Shown here one piece after another: positions 30,784 to 33,763 of a DNA stretch of 33,763 nucleotides. The notes beneath the pieces were generated by a model, which saw only the letters and a list, made by a program, of their open reading frames with translations, was not told the origin of the DNA and did not search any database. The stretch's first letter is position 1, and each line of letters starts with the position of its first letter. The stretch is from Lachnoclostridium sp. MSJ-17. Its GTDB lineage: Bacteria; Bacillota; Clostridia; Oscillospirales; Acutalibacteraceae. Location of the stretch: contig NZ_JAHLQB010000122.1 of the NCBI RefSeq assembly GCF_018918205.1, forward strand, positions 1 to 33,763, given 5' to 3'. Position numbers and translations under genes: made by a program.

Positions 30784-33329
30784 GGATTCTTGTTGTTGAC
30801 GGAAACAGCATTGTCAACCGCGCTTTTTACGGAATCCGTCCGCTTACGAACAAGGACGGACAGTTCACTCACGCGATTTACGGCTTTCTGAATATGCTGA
30901 GCAAAATCGAGCGCGACGAGAACCCCGACGCTGTCGCGATCGCCTTTGACCTGAAGGCTCCTACCTTCCGCCACAAGGCATACGACGGCTACAAGGCGAA
31001 CCGCAAGGGCATGCCGACGGAGCTTGCCTCACAGATGCCGCTGCTCAAGGAGCTGCTCACGCTTTTGGGCTACAAGCTCGTCACCTGCGAGGGCTTTGAA
31101 GCGGACGATATCCTCGGAACCTTCGCCGGCGTCTGCGAGCACAACAGCGACGAGTGCGTTATCGCCACGGGAGACCGCGACAGCCTGCAGCTCGTTTCGG
31201 ACGAGACCGTCGTTCACCTCTGCACGAACAAGGGTGATTTGCGCTACACTCCCGACAAAATCATGGAGGAGTACGGTGTTACGCCCGCCGGACTGATTGA
31301 AATCAAGGCGATCCAGGGCGATACCTCCGACAATATCCCCGGAGTCGCGGGAATAGGTCCAAAGGGCGCAGGCGATCTGATCAAACGCTACAAGACCGTA
31401 AAGTATATTTACGATAACATCGACGAGCTCGACATCAAGGACGGCGTGCGCAAAAAGCTGATCGCGTCAAAAGACAACGCGATCCTCAGCCGTATGCTGG
31501 GCGAGATCGTCCGCAACGCCCCGATCGATACCGACGTCAGCCACTACAAGGTCGTCTGCGAGGAGCCGTCAAAGGCGCTCGCGCTGATGCAGAAGCTCGA
31601 ATTATTTTCTTTAATAGAAAAATATAATCTCTCAGACGTGCCTGCTCCCGCCGAAGCAAAGGCGGAGCTGCCCTCATTGACCGTAAGCATCGACGACATT
31701 CCCGCGGACGAGCTGAGCGGAGAGGTCTATCTGAAAGCTGATATTTCTGATAAGGAATTAAAATCCTTTTCTATATTATATAATGGCAAGGTTTATGTCA
31801 GCACTGACGCTGAACTTTTTGTCGAGATACTTCAAAATCCCCAAATCCGTCTGTATACAACGGGCTGCAAGACTCTCTTTGCCTACGCCGACAGACACGG
31901 CTTTGAGATATCAAGCCTCGCCTTTGACGTTGAGCTTGCGGCGTATCTTTTGCAGCCGTCAGAGAAGGACTACTCCGACGAGACCCTCTGCACGGTCTAC
32001 GAGGTCGCAATGCCCGCCGCCGAAAGGGAAGATGATAAAAAATACTGTCCTTTGGCGGTTTATGACAAGCTCTGCGACAAGCTCGAAAACGAGATCAAGG
32101 CTAATTCTCAGGAAAAACTGCTCCGCGAGATAGAAATACCGCTTGCGAGGGTTCTCGCGAAGATGGAAAACGTCGGTTTTGCCGTCGACAGACAGGGTAT
32201 CGCCGACTACGGCGCCATGCTCTCGCAGCAGATCAGCGGGCTTGAACAGGACATCTACCTCAACGCGGGTCAGGAATTCAATATCAATTCGCCCAAACAG
32301 CTCGGAAAGGTGCTTTTTGAGGACTTGGGTCTTCCCGCGAAGAAGAAAACAAAGAGCGGCTACAGCACGAACGCCGAGGTTCTCGAGGGCTTGCGCTACG
32401 ATCACCCGATCGTTGACATGGTGCTCAATTACCGCGCTCTCGCAAAGCTCAATTCAACCTACTGCGAGGGCTTGCTCAAGGTGATCGCCTGCGACGGAAG
32501 GATCCATTCGAGCTTCAACCAGACCGAAACGCGCACGGGCAGAATCAGCTCCACAGAGCCGAATTTGCAGAACATTCCCGTCCGCACCGAGCTGGGCAGA
32601 GAGATGCGCAAGTTTTTCTGCGCGAAGGAAGGCTGGGTGCTTGTCGATGCGGACTACTCCCAGATCGAGCTTCGCGTGCTCGCCCATATTGCAAACGACG
32701 AAAATATGATCGCAGCCTTCAACAGCGGCGAGGATATACACGCGATTACCGCCTCTCAGGTGTTCAATATGCCGCTTGAAATGGTGACTCCCGCGATGAG
32801 AAGAAACGCGAAGGCGGTAAACTTCGGAATCGTCTACGGCATAGGCGCGTTCTCGCTCGGAAAGGACATCGGCGTTTCCACAAAGGAAGCGAAGCGCTAT
32901 ATCGACAGCTACCTTGCCCACTACAGCGGAGTTGACCGCTATATGGAGCGAGTGACCGAGCAGGCAAAGCGCGACGGCTATGTTGAGACGATGTTCGGCA
33001 GACGCCGTTATCTGCCCGAATTGAGCTCGGGAAAGCACATGCTCAAGGCATTCGGTGAGCGTGTGGCGAGGAATATGCCGATTCAGGGCACAGCCGCCGA
33101 TATCATCAAAATCGCTATGGTTCGCGTTGACGAGAGATTGAAGCGCGAAAACCTGCAGGCGCGGCTGATTTTACAGGTTCACGACGAGCTGATCGTCGAG
33201 GCTCCCGCAGACGAGAGCGAGCAGGTCAGACAGCTTTTACAGGAAGAAATGGAGAACGCCGTCAGGCTCAGCGTACCTTTAACGGCTGACGCGGCGGTCG
33301 GAAGGACGTGGTATGATGCAAAAGGTTAA
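30780..33329 (+). CDS. polA: DNA polymerase I
   Basis: The product is 849 aa. The 5'-3' exonuclease domain (about 1-285) shows LVVDGNSIVNRAFYG, ATGDRDSLQLV and GDTSDNIPGVAGIGPKGAG. The middle domain (about 305-460) keeps the 3'-5' exonuclease fold region but lacks the DxE and other metal ligands, so proofreading is presumably absent, as in many Firmicutes. The polymerase domain (about 470-849) has motif A DADYSQIELRVLAHI, motif B RRNAKAVNFGIVYG and motif C QVHDEL. It functions in Okazaki-fragment maturation and repair. Coupled to alr upstream, and overlapped by the phosphatase gene downstream. Confidence 0.97.
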   Translation: MRILVVDGNSIVNRAFYGIRPLTNKDGQFTHAIYGFLNMLSKIERDENPDAVAIAFDLKAPTFRHKAYDGYKANRKGMPTELASQMPLLKELLTLLGYKLVTCEGFEADDILGTFAGVCEHNSDECVIATGDRDSLQLVSDETVVHLCTNKGDLRYTPDKIMEEYGVTPAGLIEIKAIQGDTSDNIPGVAGIGPKGAGDLIKRYKTVKYIYDNIDELDIKDGVRKKLIASKDNAILSRMLGEIVRNAPIDTDVSHYKVVCEEPSKALALMQKLELFSLIEKYNLSDVPAPAEAKAELPSLTVSIDDIPADELSGEVYLKADISDKELKSFSILYNGKVYVSTDAELFVEILQNPQIRLYTTGCKTLFAYADRHGFEISSLAFDVELAAYLLQPSEKDYSDETLCTVYEVAMPAAEREDDKKYCPLAVYDKLCDKLENEIKANSQEKLLREIEIPLARVLAKMENVGFAVDRQGIADYGAMLSQQISGLEQDIYLNAGQEFNINSPKQLGKVLFEDLGLPAKKKTKSGYSTNAEVLEGLRYDHPIVDMVLNYRALAKLNSTYCEGLLKVIACDGRIHSSFNQTETRTGRISSTEPNLQNIPVRTELGREMRKFFCAKEGWVLVDADYSQIELRVLAHIANDENMIAAFNSGEDIHAITASQVFNMPLEMVTPAMRRNAKAVNFGIVYGIGAFSLGKDIGVSTKEAKRYIDSYLAHYSGVDRYMERVTEQAKRDGYVETMFGRRRYLPELSSGKHMLKAFGERVARNMPIQGTAADIIKIAMVRVDERLKRENLQARLILQVHDELIVEAPADESEQVRQLLQEEMENAVRLSVPLTADAAVGRTWYDAKG

Positions 33330-33747
33330 GTATATCGCCTTTGTCTGCACAGGAAACACCTGCCGCAGCCCTATGGCGGAGGCGATTTTCAATAAGGAAG
33401 CCGAGGAACGCGGAATCAACGTGCGCGCCTGCAGCTTCGGCATGGCGGCAGTCAGCGGAATGCCCGCGTCTAAGCACGCGGTCGAGGTCTGCAGCGAGAT
33501 CGGAGTCGATCTCAGCGGCTTCAGATCACACTTCATATATGATTACGACATTTCGGATTTTGACAAGATATACTGCATGTCAGACGAGCATTTTCAGATA
33601 CTCACCCAGAGCGTCGGTCTTTCCGGCGACAATGTTGAGGTGCTCGACATCGCCGACCCATACGGCGGCAGCGTCGAAATTTACCGTATGTGCCGAGATA
33701 TGATAAAGCTCGCGGTGGAGGAGATTCTCAGAAGCTATGAGGATTGA
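33313..33747 (+). CDS. Low-molecular-weight protein-tyrosine phosphatase
   Basis: The product is 144 aa, starting at ATG 33313 (or 33316) inside the end of polA (17-bp overlap), with GGAAGGA upstream. The catalytic P-loop is VCTGNTCRS (CX5R, C12 to R18) and the general-acid loop is ADPYGG. Such enzymes dephosphorylate Tyr or Arg residues; in Gram-positives some are protein-arginine phosphatases (YwlE type), in which the residue after the first Gly-Asn is Thr, as here (GNT). An arginine phosphatase is therefore possible. Confidence 0.92.
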   Translation: MMQKVKYIAFVCTGNTCRSPMAEAIFNKEAEERGINVRACSFGMAAVSGMPASKHAVEVCSEIGVDLSGFRSHFIYDYDISDFDKIYCMSDEHFQILTQSVGLSGDNVEVLDIADPYGGSVEIYRMCRDMIKLAVEEILRSYED

Positions 33748-33763
33748 AAAAATGACAGCCGCC
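33737..33763 (+). CDS. rimI: Start of a probable ribosomal-protein-alanine N-acetyltransferase, 3'-truncated
   Basis: Nine codons (MRIEKMTAA) begin at an ATG overlapping the phosphatase stop by 11 bp and run off the window. RIEKMTAAD is a common opening of RimI GNAT proteins, but so few residues cannot prove it. Confidence 0.35.

Overview
The window reads as the chromosome of an anaerobic, endospore-forming Gram-positive of the Ruminococcaceae type. The evidence is a gpr-spoIIP sporulation pair, three secreted proteins ending in dockerin modules, starch-binding modules next to a GH13 amylase (the Ruminococcus bromii 'amylosome' style), strong AGGAGG ribosome binding sites, and short overlapping operons. 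No species can be named from sequence alone.

Region 1 (1-8000) begins with the tail of a VanX-like dipeptidase. A leftward two-component system follows: a LytS-type 7TM sensor kinase overlapping a response regulator whose output domain is SARP-like. Directly behind it are two long, closely related secreted proteins of unknown function (A and B), a 46-codon ORF, and a relic of a second sensor kinase cut off exactly at its H-box. Seven copies of one promoter design lie in front of A, the small ORF and B. Each has two direct repeats in 11-bp register, then 8 bp, then TATACT. That is the geometry known for SARP-activated promoters, so the layout suggests a duplicated regulator/target module whose second regulator has decayed. 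This is the best candidate in the window for an undescribed system.

Region 2 (8000-13400) is an accessory island with lower GC by eye. It holds a degenerate receiver-like protein, an anchored DNA/RNA non-specific endonuclease with a C-terminal Cys/His cluster, three small Xre-type regulators and three orphan proteins of the kind carried by conjugative elements. It also has a perfect 17-bp palindrome present four times, a five-half-site operator array, and a gene-poor, hairpin-rich stretch that abuts a tRNA-Arg(ACG) gene. No integrase is visible, so island status is inference.

Region 3 (13500-33763) is mostly core. It contains a dockerin CHAP hydrolase and a dockerin C1A protease (convergent), gpr and spoIIP, a Pro/Thr-rich membrane protein overlapping dusB, glyA, rarA, a dockerin protein with two starch-binding modules in an operon with a secreted GH13 amylase, a small helical protein, putP (leftward), and alr-polA-low-molecular-weight phosphatase-(rimI start), which are chained by short overlaps.
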